Assembly: GCA_934655835.1 (NCBI GenBank)
Contig: CAKUHM010000070.1
Location: 1-7,147 of the forward strand
Reading direction: 5' to 3'
Source of the DNA: an uncultured Collinsella sp.
GTDB lineage: Bacteria; Actinomycetota; Coriobacteriia; Coriobacteriales; Coriobacteriaceae
Length of the DNA stretch: 7,147 bases
Shown: in pieces, positions 1 to 5,863 of the stretch
How the letters are laid out: every line of letters begins with the position of its first letter
Position numbering within the stretch: the stretch's first letter is position 1
Notes under the pieces: generated by a model
The model's input: the letters and a program-made list of their open reading frames with translations, nothing else
What the model was told of the DNA's origin: nothing
The model's database searches: none
Program-made: the position numbers and the translations under genes

Positions 1-1
1 C

Positions 2-43
2 ACGCCGCAGGGCGGGTTCGACCTTTACGCAATCGCTCAATAA
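2..43 (+). CDS. C-terminal end of an upstream gene (partial)
   Basis: Reading from base 2 gives TPQGGFDLYAIAQ followed by TAA at 41-43. The peptide reads like an ordinary soluble protein tail, and most of its codons end in G or C, as in the other genes here. Only 13 codons are visible, so the product cannot be named. If real, it lies 79 bases upstream of the epimerase on the same strand. A chance open frame of this length is also possible. Confidence 0.4.
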   Translation, partial: TPQGGFDLYAIAQ

Positions 44-79
44 CTGTGCCTGCCGCTTCTCCTTGCCGCCAAGAGTGGG

Positions 80-102
80 ACAATAGCCCTCGACACTATT
101 GT
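80..102 (+). promoter_or_regulatory. Inverted repeat just upstream of the epimerase RBS
   Basis: ACAATAG (80-86) and CTATTGT (96-102) are perfect 7-base arms around a 9-base centre. The repeat sits 8 bases before the GGAGGA Shine-Dalgarno, and T-rich sequence follows it (TTTACTTTT, 102-110). It could be an operator, a weak terminator for the upstream gene or an mRNA hairpin near the ribosome site. No convincing -35/-10 pair was found around it. Confidence 0.35.
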
Positions 103-110
103 TTACTTTT

Positions 111-116
111 GGAGGA
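111..116 (+). promoter_or_regulatory. RBS that fixes the epimerase start at 123
   Basis: GGAGGA lies 6 bases before the ATG at 123-125. The same frame is open back to a TTG at 99-101, but that codon lies upstream of this Shine-Dalgarno and overlaps the inverted repeat, so 123 is preferred. Confidence 0.8.
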
Positions 117-122
117 AGTAGC

Positions 123-1016
123 ATGTCCACCGTCACCACCATCAAGCGCGGCGGCCTCACCGCGGCCATCGATTCCATGGGCGCCCAGCTCACGAGCCTT
201 GCCCTCAACGGCAACGAGTATCTGTGGCAGGGCGATCCGGCCTTTTGGGGCAAGCACGCACCCATCCTGTTCCCCATCGTGGGATCGCTGCGCAACAACA
301 CGGCGACGTCTGCGGCCGGCACCTGCGAGATGGCTCGCCACGGCATCGCGCGTATCGTGGAGCACAAGATCGTCGAGGTGTCGGAGGATGGCTCGTCCGT
401 TACCTACGAGATCACCGACACGCCCGAGTCGCTCAAGGCTTTTCCCTTCCACTTTAAGCTCAACATGACCTATGCCCTGACCGGCGATGCCACCCTTACG
501 CAGACCTTTGCCGTTACCAACACCGGCGACGTGGACCTGCCGTTCTCGGTGGGCGGCCACCCCGCATTTAACGTGCCCGCTCCCGGTGCCGAGGACGAGG
601 CATTCGAGGATTACGAGCTGACGTTTACCGAGCCTTGGACCAACGAGGCCCCCATCATCACGCCCGATGGCCTCATGACGTTCGAGGGCAGCTACAAGGC
701 GCCCGATAACTCGGACGTGCTGCCCATCACGCACCGTAGCTTCGATAACGACGCCATCATGTTCACCGATACCCCGGGCTTCACGCTCACGCTGCGCGGC
801 CGCAAGTCGGGCCACGGCGTCAAGATCGACTTTAAGGGCTTTAAGTACATCGGCGTGTGGTCTGCTGCCAACGACGCCCCGTTTGTGGCGCTTGAGCCTT
901 GGACCGGCCACACCACCATGGACACCGAGGACGACGTCTTCGAGCACAAGGTCAACACCATCACCCTGGCACCGGGTGCTACCGACGTTCGTTCCTTTAG
1001 CGTCACTCTGCTTTAG
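123..1016 (+). CDS. Aldose 1-epimerase family protein (LacX-like)
   Basis: A 297-residue galactose-mutarotase-fold protein. Family members interconvert the alpha and beta anomers of hexoses or phosphorylated sugars in the cytoplasm; this subtype's substrate is not settled. Motifs in order: WQGDPAFWGKHAPILFPIVG (35-54, typical of the LacX branch), RHGIAR (72-77, with H73), GGHPAFN (144-150, with H146, the expected catalytic acid) and ALEPWTG (256-262, with E258, the expected catalytic base). The whole fold is present at normal length with no break. There is no signal peptide or membrane segment. It ends in TAG and is followed immediately by a hairpin module and a terminator, so it is not co-transcribed with the transporter. 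No sugar genes are visible nearby, so the physiological sugar cannot be inferred. Confidence 0.92.
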   Translation: MSTVTTIKRGGLTAAIDSMGAQLTSLALNGNEYLWQGDPAFWGKHAPILFPIVGSLRNNTATSAAGTCEMARHGIARIVEHKIVEVSEDGSSVTYEITDTPESLKAFPFHFKLNMTYALTGDATLTQTFAVTNTGDVDLPFSVGGHPAFNVPAPGAEDEAFEDYELTFTEPWTNEAPIITPDGLMTFEGSYKAPDNSDVLPITHRSFDNDAIMFTDTPGFTLTLRGRKSGHGVKIDFKGFKYIGVWSAANDAPFVALEPWTGHTTMDTEDDVFEHKVNTITLAPGATDVRSFSVTLL

Positions 1017-1089
1017 AGGTTCCGCCGTTCTACCGAACGGCGGACCAGCCGACGCTGCGCGGGCCGCATTTGGACAATCTGACGTTCAA
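1014..1089 (+). repeat. 3'-end module copy 1: stop-anchored hairpin plus two conserved blocks
   Basis: The module starts at the TAG stop (1014-1016). CCGCCGTTC (1022-1030) pairs with GAACGGCGG (1035-1043) around a TACC loop, and GGT (1018-1020) pairs with ACC (1044-1046) with one bulged T. It is followed by GCCGACGCTGC (1048-1058), 16 variable bases, and CAATCTGACGTTCAA (1075-1089). The same hairpin position and loop, the same two blocks and the same 16-base gap recur after prfA (7039-7110). A terminator follows directly. Its function is unknown; a 3'-end processing, stability or termination-assisting RNA element is an inference. Confidence 0.75.
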
Positions 1090-1093
1090 CTTC

Positions 1094-1128
1094 AAGGGCG
1101 CGACCAGAAGGTCAGCGCCCTTTCGTTT
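1094..1128 (+). terminator. Rho-independent terminator after the epimerase
   Basis: AAGGGCGC (1094-1101) pairs with GCGCCCTT (1115-1122), and GACC (1102-1105) with GGTC (1110-1113). The loop is AGAA and one A (1114) is bulged. The stem runs into the T-rich stretch TCGTTT. It closes the epimerase transcript. Confidence 0.8.
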
Positions 1129-1201
1129 CACGTCACCTTGCCTCAAATGCGACCCGCTCGCTGACGGCGACAAGACATCGGTTTTCTCGTAGTTGTCAAG
1201 T

Positions 1202-1238
1202 GATTGGTGCATTGGGGACAGGTTTCTTTGCACTAATC
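1202..1238 (+). repeat. REP-like palindrome copy 1 (RAYT-associated type)
   Basis: GATTGGTGCA (1202-1211) pairs with TGCACTAATC (1229-1238), with one G-T wobble, around a loop containing TTGGGGACAGGTTTC. Bases 1204-1238 match 5738-5772 at 31 of 35 positions. The GGGGACAGG core between GGTGCA/TGCACC arms resembles, from memory, the REP sequences mobilised by RAYT (Y1, IS200-like) transposases. No transposase gene is present here, so this would be a non-autonomous copy. Confidence 0.7.
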
Positions 1239-1260
1239 TCTCATTTTCTAGTTCGTTAAC

Positions 1261-1269
1261 TGGTATATA
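1261..1269 (+). promoter_or_regulatory. Candidate extended -10 promoter of the ABC importer operon
   Basis: TGG followed by TATATA fits the TGn extended -10 pattern inside the most AT-rich part of the gap. No good -35 hexamer lies 16-18 bases upstream, which an extended -10 can tolerate. Initiation would fall near 1276, giving a leader of about 65 bases before the ATG at 1342. Confidence 0.4.
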
Positions 1270-1297
1270 TGCATCATTGAAGGCGCGAAACGCTGTA

Positions 1298-1331
1298 TCC
1301 TGTTTTGATATTCGCATAGGATTCAACAGGG
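1298..1331 (+). promoter_or_regulatory. Leader hairpin touching the Shine-Dalgarno of the binding-protein gene
   Basis: CCTGTT (1299-1304) is complementary to AACAGG (1325-1330), extended by a T-G wobble (1298/1331), with a 20-base loop. The 3' arm overlaps the start of the AGGGAAGG Shine-Dalgarno (1328-1335). A competing pairing exists between ATCC (1297-1300) and GGAT (1319-1322). This could modulate translation, but the stem is short and may be chance. It resembles no riboswitch class I know. Confidence 0.25.
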
Positions 1332-1341
1332 AAGGCAGATT

Positions 1342-2268
1342 ATGCATTCTCCCCAACAGCACGGCACGCATGCTCAGCCGGTGTGCAGCCGTCGCATCTT
1401 TTTGGGTAGCGCTCTCGCTGCGAGCGCTACCGTCGTCGCCGGCGCGCTTGCCGGCTGCCAGCGTCCGTCCACGCTGGAAGTAGTTCAGCCTACGACGGGC
1501 GGCGGTCGCGACGACCTGTCCGATTCCGTCATCGGCAAGGACAAGATCCGCATTGGCATGGAGGCGGCCTACGCCCCGTACAACTGGCAGGTTTCCGAAG
1601 CCAGCGAGTTCACCATCCCCATCGATAACGTGCAGGGTGCCTATGCCGATGGTTACGACGTGCAGATCGCCAAGATCGTCTGCAAAGCCCTCGGTGGCGA
1701 GCCCGTTGCCGTCAAGCAGAGCTTCTCGGGCCTCATCGATTCGCTCAACAACGGCCAGATCGACCTCATCATCGCCGGTATGAGCGCCACGCCCGAGCGC
1801 GAGGAGTCCGTCGGCTTTTCCGAGCCGTACTTCATTGGCTACTTTGGCCTGTTCGTAAAAGAGGGCTCTCCCTACCAAAACGCCACCAAGCTCAGCGACT
1901 TCAGCGGCGCCACGGTGCTCGGCCAAAAGGACACCATGCTCGATACCGTCATCGACGAGATCCCGGGTGTTGTCCACAAGAACCCGGTCGATTCGGTCCC
2001 CACGGTGTTTTCGAACCTGCTGCAGGGCACGTGCGACGCCGTGACCTACAACACCGAAAACGAGAAGGGCTATATGGCCCAAAACCCGGGTATCGTGCCG
2101 ATTCAATTTGCCGAGGGCGAAGGCTTCAAGCAGGAGGTCACGGCAAACGTCGGCTGCCGCAAGGGCTCGGACAAGCTGCTTAAGCTCATCGACAAGACGC
2201 TCAAGGGCGTCAGCCAGGAGGAGCGCGACCAAATGTGGGACGCGTGCCTCGACCGTCAGCCGGCATAG
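1342..2268 (+). CDS. Polar amino acid ABC transporter substrate-binding lipoprotein (SBP_bac_3 family)
   Basis: A 308-residue extracellular amino-acid binding protein, anchored by lipid, that would hand ligand to the permease encoded next. The N-terminus has a twin-arginine motif SRRIFLG (16-22), a hydrophobic stretch and a lipobox LAGC with the acylated Cys39, so Tat-type lipoprotein export is likely. The mature part has the cluster-3 hallmarks: IRIGMEAAYAPYNW (69-82), GYDVQIAKIVCKALG (104-118), the SFSGLIDSLNNGQIDLIIAGM stretch (127-147) and TPEREE with R153, the usual ligand-carboxylate arginine. DAVTYNTEN (232-240) is the second-lobe hinge region; N237 stands where LAO/HisJ-type proteins have the Asp that binds the alpha-amino group. 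AGGGAAGG (1328-1335), 6 bases before the ATG, supports the start. The ligand cannot be called. Confidence 0.93.
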   Translation: MHSPQQHGTHAQPVCSRRIFLGSALAASATVVAGALAGCQRPSTLEVVQPTTGGGRDDLSDSVIGKDKIRIGMEAAYAPYNWQVSEASEFTIPIDNVQGAYADGYDVQIAKIVCKALGGEPVAVKQSFSGLIDSLNNGQIDLIIAGMSATPEREESVGFSEPYFIGYFGLFVKEGSPYQNATKLSDFSGATVLGQKDTMLDTVIDEIPGVVHKNPVDSVPTVFSNLLQGTCDAVTYNTENEKGYMAQNPGIVPIQFAEGEGFKQEVTANVGCRKGSDKLLKLIDKTLKGVSQEERDQMWDACLDRQPA

Positions 2269-2277
2269 GGAGGCAGC

Positions 2278-3426
2278 ATGAAAACCATCAATCGTCTGGC
2301 CTCCTTTATCAAGGCCGACCACCGTTATGTGTACCTGGGTACGAGCGTCATCGCGGCACTTGGTCTGGCGTTTAGCCAGCGCAACCCCACGCCGCTGAGC
2401 TTCTTGGCGCCCACCGGCATCTTCCAGGACTGCCTCTGGGCAATCCTTTGGGTCTGGATCATCGTGTCGGCGGCGGCGCTCGTCACCAAGCTCATGCACT
2501 GGAACGACTATCGCGAAGCGTCGCCGTTTGCTTCCGACCGTTTCTGTCGCGGCGCGCGCCTGGGCAGCTATGTCGTCGTTGCCATCGCGGCGATCTTCTT
2601 TATCGACCGCTGCGTCATGTCGTTTATCGACCTGGTGCAGGTGAGCATTGTCTCGGACTCCAACCCCAGCGACTTTTTGTCGAGCCTGGTCTATATGACC
2701 TATAAGAGCGGCGACTTCTTTATCCGCGGCATCGAGATCACCATCGCGCTTGCTACCTTTGGCACGATCATCGCCTTTTTCCTGGCGCTGGTCTTTGTGT
2801 TCCTGCGCATCCAGACGTTCGATCGCGTGGACAACGACCTCACGCGTTTCTTCAAGAGCATCGGCCGCGGCTTTGCGACGGTCTACTCCACCGTCGTGCG
2901 CGGCACGCCCATGATGGTCCAGGGCCTGCTCATCTATTACGCGGGCTTTACCGTCCTGCGCGGCATGGGCTTCGAGACCGCCCAGGCCAATCAGATCTGG
3001 AGCACCTTTACCGCCGGTCTCGTCACCATCTCGCTCAACTCCACCGCTTACATGATGGAAGTCCTGCGCGGCGGCATCGAGTCCATCGACGCCGGCCAGG
3101 CCGAGGCGGCGCGCTCGCTGGGTCTGTCGCAGTGGCAGGCCATGCGCAAGGTCGTGTTCCCCCAGGGCATTAAAAACGCGATCCCCGCGCTCACCAACGA
3201 GCTCATCATCAACATCAAGGATTCGTCGGTGCTTTCGGTCATCGGCGTGTTCGACCTCATGTACGCCACCACCACCGTCGCCGGCGTGTACTACCGCCAG
3301 ATGGAGGTCTACTGCGTGGCGCTCGTGGTCTACCTGATCCTGACGCTCGTGGCGAGCCGCCTGCTCGAGGCCTTTGGCAAAAAGCTCGGCGCCGAGGCCC
3401 CGGCAACGCTGCCCAGCTCCAACTAG
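2278..3426 (+). CDS. Amino acid ABC transporter permease with extra N-terminal membrane domain
   Basis: A 382-residue inner-membrane channel subunit of the importer. The permease domain (about 148-365) is of the HisM/GlnP type. It includes the conserved [12 protein letters not shown] stretch (204-215) and the EAA loop, [14 protein letters not shown] and on to the PQ at 276-296, which contacts the ATPase coupling helices. Permeases of this family usually have about 220 residues. Here roughly 145 residues precede the domain and contain three extra hydrophobic segments (about 17-34, 52-72 and 94-114), separated by charged linkers. The ATG lies 9 bases after the binding-protein stop, and the Shine-Dalgarno AGGGAGG (2267-2273) overlaps that TAG, suggesting translational coupling. 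A single permease gene implies a homodimeric channel. Confidence 0.93.
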   Translation: MKTINRLASFIKADHRYVYLGTSVIAALGLAFSQRNPTPLSFLAPTGIFQDCLWAILWVWIIVSAAALVTKLMHWNDYREASPFASDRFCRGARLGSYVVVAIAAIFFIDRCVMSFIDLVQVSIVSDSNPSDFLSSLVYMTYKSGDFFIRGIEITIALATFGTIIAFFLALVFVFLRIQTFDRVDNDLTRFFKSIGRGFATVYSTVVRGTPMMVQGLLIYYAGFTVLRGMGFETAQANQIWSTFTAGLVTISLNSTAYMMEVLRGGIESIDAGQAEAARSLGLSQWQAMRKVVFPQGIKNAIPALTNELIINIKDSSVLSVIGVFDLMYATTTVAGVYYRQMEVYCVALVVYLILTLVASRLLEAFGKKLGAEAPATLPSSN

Positions 3427-3436
3427 GCTCAAGACG

Positions 3437-3442
3437 AGGAGA
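3437..3442 (+). promoter_or_regulatory. RBS that fixes the ATPase start at 3449
   Basis: AGGAGA lies 6 bases before the ATG at 3449. The frame is open to an upstream ATG at 3374, but that would overlap the permease by 53 bases, has no evident Shine-Dalgarno and adds residues unlike the family. Confidence 0.85.
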
Positions 3443-3448
3443 ATCATC

Positions 3449-4234
3449 ATGGCAGATACCGCCACTACCGGCGCTGCGGCCGCCGCACAGACCAAAGAGC
3501 CGCTCATCCGCGTCGAGGGCTTGCGCAAGAGCTTCGGCTCGCTCGAGGTGCTCAAGGGTATCGACCTGGCCGTCAATCCCGGCGAGGTCGTCACCATCAT
3601 CGGCGCCTCGGGCTCGGGCAAGTCGACCTTCCTGCGCTGCCTCAACCTGCTCGAGACCCCGGACGCGGGCCACATCTGGTTCCACGGCCAGGACCTCACA
3701 GCCGAGCGCTGCAATATCAACAAGCTGCGCGAGGACATCGGCATGGTGTTCCAGGGCTTTAACCTGTTCAACAACATGGACGTGCTCGACAACTGCACGC
3801 TCGCGCCCGTCACGCTCAAAAAGATGAGCAAGGCCGAGGCCGAGAAGGTCGCGATGGAGCACCTGACGAGCGTGGGGCTCGAGAGGTTCGCGCATGCCGC
3901 CGTGGGCCGCCTGTCCGGTGGCCAAAAGCAGCGCGTGGCCATCGCGCGTGCCCTGTGCATGAACCCGCAGATCATGCTGTTCGACGAGCCGACCTCCGCA
4001 CTTGACCCCGAGATCGTGGGCGAGGTACTCGAGGTCATGCGCAAGCTCGCCGCCGACGGCATGACCATGGTGGTCGTCACGCACGAGATGGCCTTTGCCC
4101 GCACGGTGTCCGACCGCGTGGTCTTTATGGACAAGGGCGTGGTGCTCGAGGACGCCGCGCCGGCGGAGCTCTTCGGCAACCCCAAACACCAGCGCACCCG
4201 CGAGTTCCTCTCGCGCTATCTTGAGGACAAATAA
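3449..4234 (+). CDS. Polar amino acid ABC transporter ATP-binding protein (GlnQ/HisP type)
   Basis: A 261-residue cytoplasmic ATPase that powers the importer. All nucleotide-binding motifs are intact: Walker [10 protein letters not shown] (52-60), Q-loop Q102 in VFQGFNLF, signature LSGGQKQR (155-162), Walker B IMLFDEP (175-181, catalytic E180), D-loop SALD (183-186) and switch H212 in VVTHEMAFA. The last stretch is highly typical of the amino-acid (PAAT) subfamily. The first 17 residues are an Ala/Thr-rich extension before the usual family start near PLIRVEGL. It lies 22 bases after the permease stop and completes the binding protein, permease, ATPase order. It ends in TAA. glnQ is a plausible label, but the substrate is unproven, so no symbol is given. 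Confidence 0.95.
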   Translation: MADTATTGAAAAAQTKEPLIRVEGLRKSFGSLEVLKGIDLAVNPGEVVTIIGASGSGKSTFLRCLNLLETPDAGHIWFHGQDLTAERCNINKLREDIGMVFQGFNLFNNMDVLDNCTLAPVTLKKMSKAEAEKVAMEHLTSVGLERFAHAAVGRLSGGQKQRVAIARALCMNPQIMLFDEPTSALDPEIVGEVLEVMRKLAADGMTMVVVTHEMAFARTVSDRVVFMDKGVVLEDAAPAELFGNPKHQRTREFLSRYLEDK

Positions 4235-4258
4235 CCGACCGCAAATGCGTGAACGATG

Positions 4259-4281
4259 GGGCCGCTCCCGTGGGGCGGCCC
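4259..4281 (+). terminator. Strong hairpin between the ATPase and M20 genes (terminator-like, no U-tract)
   Basis: GGGCCGCTCC (4259-4268) pairs with GGGGCGGCCC (4272-4281) over 10 pairs, including one T-G wobble, around a CGT loop. It is followed by TCGTCGTC rather than a run of T, so it is not a canonical intrinsic terminator. It may attenuate or process the transcript, leaving the M20 gene partly co-expressed with the importer. It lies 25 bases before the M20 start. Confidence 0.5.
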
Positions 4282-4295
4282 TCGTCGTCACAATC

Positions 4296-4302
4296 GAAAG
4301 GA
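4296..4302 (+). promoter_or_regulatory. RBS that fixes the M20 start at 4307
   Basis: GAAAGGA lies 4 bases before the ATG at 4307. An in-frame ATG at 4256 sits at the foot of the hairpin, has no Shine-Dalgarno, and would add 17 Pro/Arg-rich residues encoded by the hairpin itself. Confidence 0.75.
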
Positions 4303-4306
4303 TGTC

Positions 4307-5722
4307 ATGGCCGAGGTTTGGCGCTTTTTTGCGCATGAGGATGATTTTGCCGATATAGACGAGGCCGGGGCGTGCGAGCGCTTGGGCCGTGTGCTGTCGT
4401 TTCCGACCATCTCGAGTATGGATGCCGAAGCGGTTGACTGGCAGCCGTTTGATGGCCTGCGTGCCTATATGCAGCAGGCCTGGCCGCGCGTGTTCGCGGC
4501 GGGCGAGGTCGAGCTCATCGACCATTCACTGCTCGTGACGCTTGCCGGCTCCAACCCCGCCCTTAAGCCCGTTATGCTCATGGGTCACATGGATGTGGTT
4601 CCCGTGGTACCGGGTACCGAGGAAGATTGGGCTCACGCCCCCTTTAGCGGATGCGTGGACGACACCTACATTTGGGGTCGTGGCGCAATCGACATGAAAG
4701 ACCAGGTCGCAGGCATTCTCGAGGCCGTTGAGTACGCACTGGCGCACGGTTGGCAGCACGAGCGCACGCTGCTGCTGGCCTTTGGCCAGGACGAGGAGAC
4801 CACGCAGTACGGCGCGGGCGCCATCGGCCGCGCGCTCGAGGAGCGCGGGATTGAGCTTGAGTACCTGATCGACGAGGGCGACTACCGCATCGTCTCTGCT
4901 GCAGAGTACGCCGCGGGCGAAGGCTGGCTCATGCACGCCGACCTGGCCGAGAAGGGCTATGCCGACATTGTGCTCAAGACACAGAGCGCGGGCGGACATT
5001 CTTCCAACCCCTACGGCGGCACGTCGCTCGAGGTGCTCAGCCGAGCCATCGCGTCGATCTGCGATATCGAGTGGCCGACGCGCGTGACCGACCTGCTCGC
5101 TGCGCAGCTCGTTGAGCTGGGGCTCTACACGGCAGATGAAATTGCTGCCAACAAGGACGCCATCGTGCGCGATTGCCTTGCCAGCAAGAAGCTCTATCCG
5201 CTCGTAACGACCACCTGCGCGCCCACGCAGATCGAGGGCGGCAGCACCGGTGCCAACGTGATGCCACAGGACATGTGGGCCAACATCAACTTCCGCATGC
5301 TCGAGGGCACGAGCGTGGCCGACGTTGTGGCGCGCTGTCGTGAGGCTGTTGCCGCGGCGGGTCTTGCCGGGCGCGTGGAGGTCGAACTTGGCCCTGGCAG
5401 CTCCGAACCCTCGCCGTCCCCACGCATCGGCGGTCCCGGCCTCGAGACCGTCCGTGCCATCGCCGCCCGCTATTTCCGTGATCCAAAGGGGGCGGAGGAA
5501 AACGGATCATCCGAGCCGTTGGCAATCGTGCCCTCGACCGTGATCGGCGCCACCGACGCTGCCAACTACCAGCGTATTTGCCCTGAGTGCATTCGCTTCT
5601 CGGCCTTTGTGGTGGATGATGACGAGTGCGACCGCGGTGTCCACGGCACCAACGAGCGCATCACCCGCCGCGCCTACCTCCAGGGCATCCGCTTCCTCAT
5701 CGCCCTGCTCCAAACGCTCTAA
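4307..5722 (+). CDS. M20 family metallohydrolase, carboxypeptidase S / PM20D1 type
   Basis: A 471-residue, apparently cytoplasmic di-zinc hydrolase; no signal peptide is seen. The M20 active-site set is complete: H94 and D96 in GHMDVV, bridging D129 in GRGAIDMKD, general base E163 and ligand E164 in GQDEET, D189 in LIDEGD, and H446 in GVHGTNERI. H231 in SAGGHSSNP belongs to the dimerisation lid. The arrangement LSFPTIS (30-36), MGHMDVVPV (92-100), PFSG (112-115), IWGRG (122-126) and FGQDEE (159-164) matches yeast carboxypeptidase S and mammalian PM20D1 as I remember them, more closely than it does ArgE, DapE or PepT. Those relatives cleave C-terminal residues of small peptides or hydrolyse/form N-acyl amino acids. 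The true substrate is open. Its position after an amino acid importer suggests scavenging, by adjacency only. Confidence 0.88.
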   Translation: MAEVWRFFAHEDDFADIDEAGACERLGRVLSFPTISSMDAEAVDWQPFDGLRAYMQQAWPRVFAAGEVELIDHSLLVTLAGSNPALKPVMLMGHMDVVPVVPGTEEDWAHAPFSGCVDDTYIWGRGAIDMKDQVAGILEAVEYALAHGWQHERTLLLAFGQDEETTQYGAGAIGRALEERGIELEYLIDEGDYRIVSAAEYAAGEGWLMHADLAEKGYADIVLKTQSAGGHSSNPYGGTSLEVLSRAIASICDIEWPTRVTDLLAAQLVELGLYTADEIAANKDAIVRDCLASKKLYPLVTTTCAPTQIEGGSTGANVMPQDMWANINFRMLEGTSVADVVARCREAVAAAGLAGRVEVELGPGSSEPSPSPRIGGPGLETVRAIAARYFRDPKGAEENGSSEPLAIVPSTVIGATDAANYQRICPECIRFSAFVVDDDECDRGVHGTNERITRRAYLQGIRFLIALLQTL

Positions 5723-5737
5723 CCAAAAAGCAAGCCT

Positions 5738-5772
5738 TTGGTGCAATGGGGTCAGGTTTGTTTGCACCAATC
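5738..5772 (+). repeat. REP-like palindrome copy 2 (RAYT-associated type)
   Basis: TTGGTGCAA (5738-5746) pairs perfectly with TTGCACCAA (5762-5770) around TGGGGTCAGGTTTGT. It differs from the copy at 1204-1238 at 4 of 35 bases; one change (C5768 against T1234) turns a wobble pair into a Watson-Crick pair. It starts 15 bases after the M20 stop. It may also act as a transcript 3' end, because no other terminator follows that gene. Confidence 0.72.
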
Positions 5773-5810
5773 ATTCCGTGCGGGTTATATGCAGGTTTGC
5801 CTGCGCACGC

Positions 5811-5816
5811 TATCAT
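5811..5816 (+). promoter_or_regulatory. Candidate -10 element of the prfA promoter
   Basis: TATCAT matches the TATAAT consensus at 5 of 6 positions, but no clear -35 lies 16-18 bases upstream. An alternative -10, TATATG (5786-5791), has TTGCAC (5762-5767, inside the REP-like right arm) 18 bases upstream. Either gives prfA its own promoter with a leader of about 150 to 175 bases. Confidence 0.4.
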
Positions 5817-5849
5817 GTATGGGTTAGACCGCAACTATGTACCCCATAC
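5817..5849 (+). promoter_or_regulatory. Inverted repeat next to the prfA -10
   Basis: GTATGGG (5817-5823) and CCCATAC (5843-5849) are perfect 7-base arms separated by 19 bases. The left arm touches the candidate -10. It may be an operator or, if transcription begins upstream, an mRNA hairpin just before the leader ORF. Confidence 0.35.
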
Positions 5850-5863
5850 GCGAAGGGATGCGC

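Noticed and set aside
96..947. A 283-codon minus-strand frame opposite the epimerase
   Set aside because: It has no recognisable motifs and a Gly/Val/Arg-rich composition. The sense frame has all the epimerase motifs.
1193..1198. TTGTCA as a -35 box (5 of 6 to consensus)
   Set aside because: No acceptable -10 hexamer lies 15-19 bases downstream; that stretch is the REP-like palindrome.
1017..1341. Riboswitch (lysine or glutamine type) before the amino acid importer
   Set aside because: The only folds seen are the 3' module, the terminator, the REP-like palindrome and a short leader stem. The roughly 65-base leader is too short and lacks known riboswitch cores.
1193..1483. Short plus-strand frame over the REP-like repeat and into the binding-protein gene
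   Set aside because: It runs through a non-coding palindrome and then out of frame in a clear gene, and lacks a Shine-Dalgarno.
1030..4197. A 1055-codon open frame on the minus strand opposite the whole ABC importer
   Set aside because: Over the binding-protein and permease genes it is codon-for-codon antisense, so only rare TTA, CTA and TCA codons could interrupt it. Its product is rich in Arg, Asp, His and Val with no recognisable domain, while the plus-strand proteins are clear family members.
3257..4525. A 422-codon minus-strand frame across the ATPase and M20 start
   Set aside because: It crosses two real genes and a gap, with an Arg/His/Ala-rich product and no domain; it is a composition effect.
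1202..5772. The two REP-like palindromes as ends of a composite transposon
   Set aside because: They lie in the same orientation around ordinary metabolic genes, with no transposase and no visible target duplications; independent insertions are simpler.
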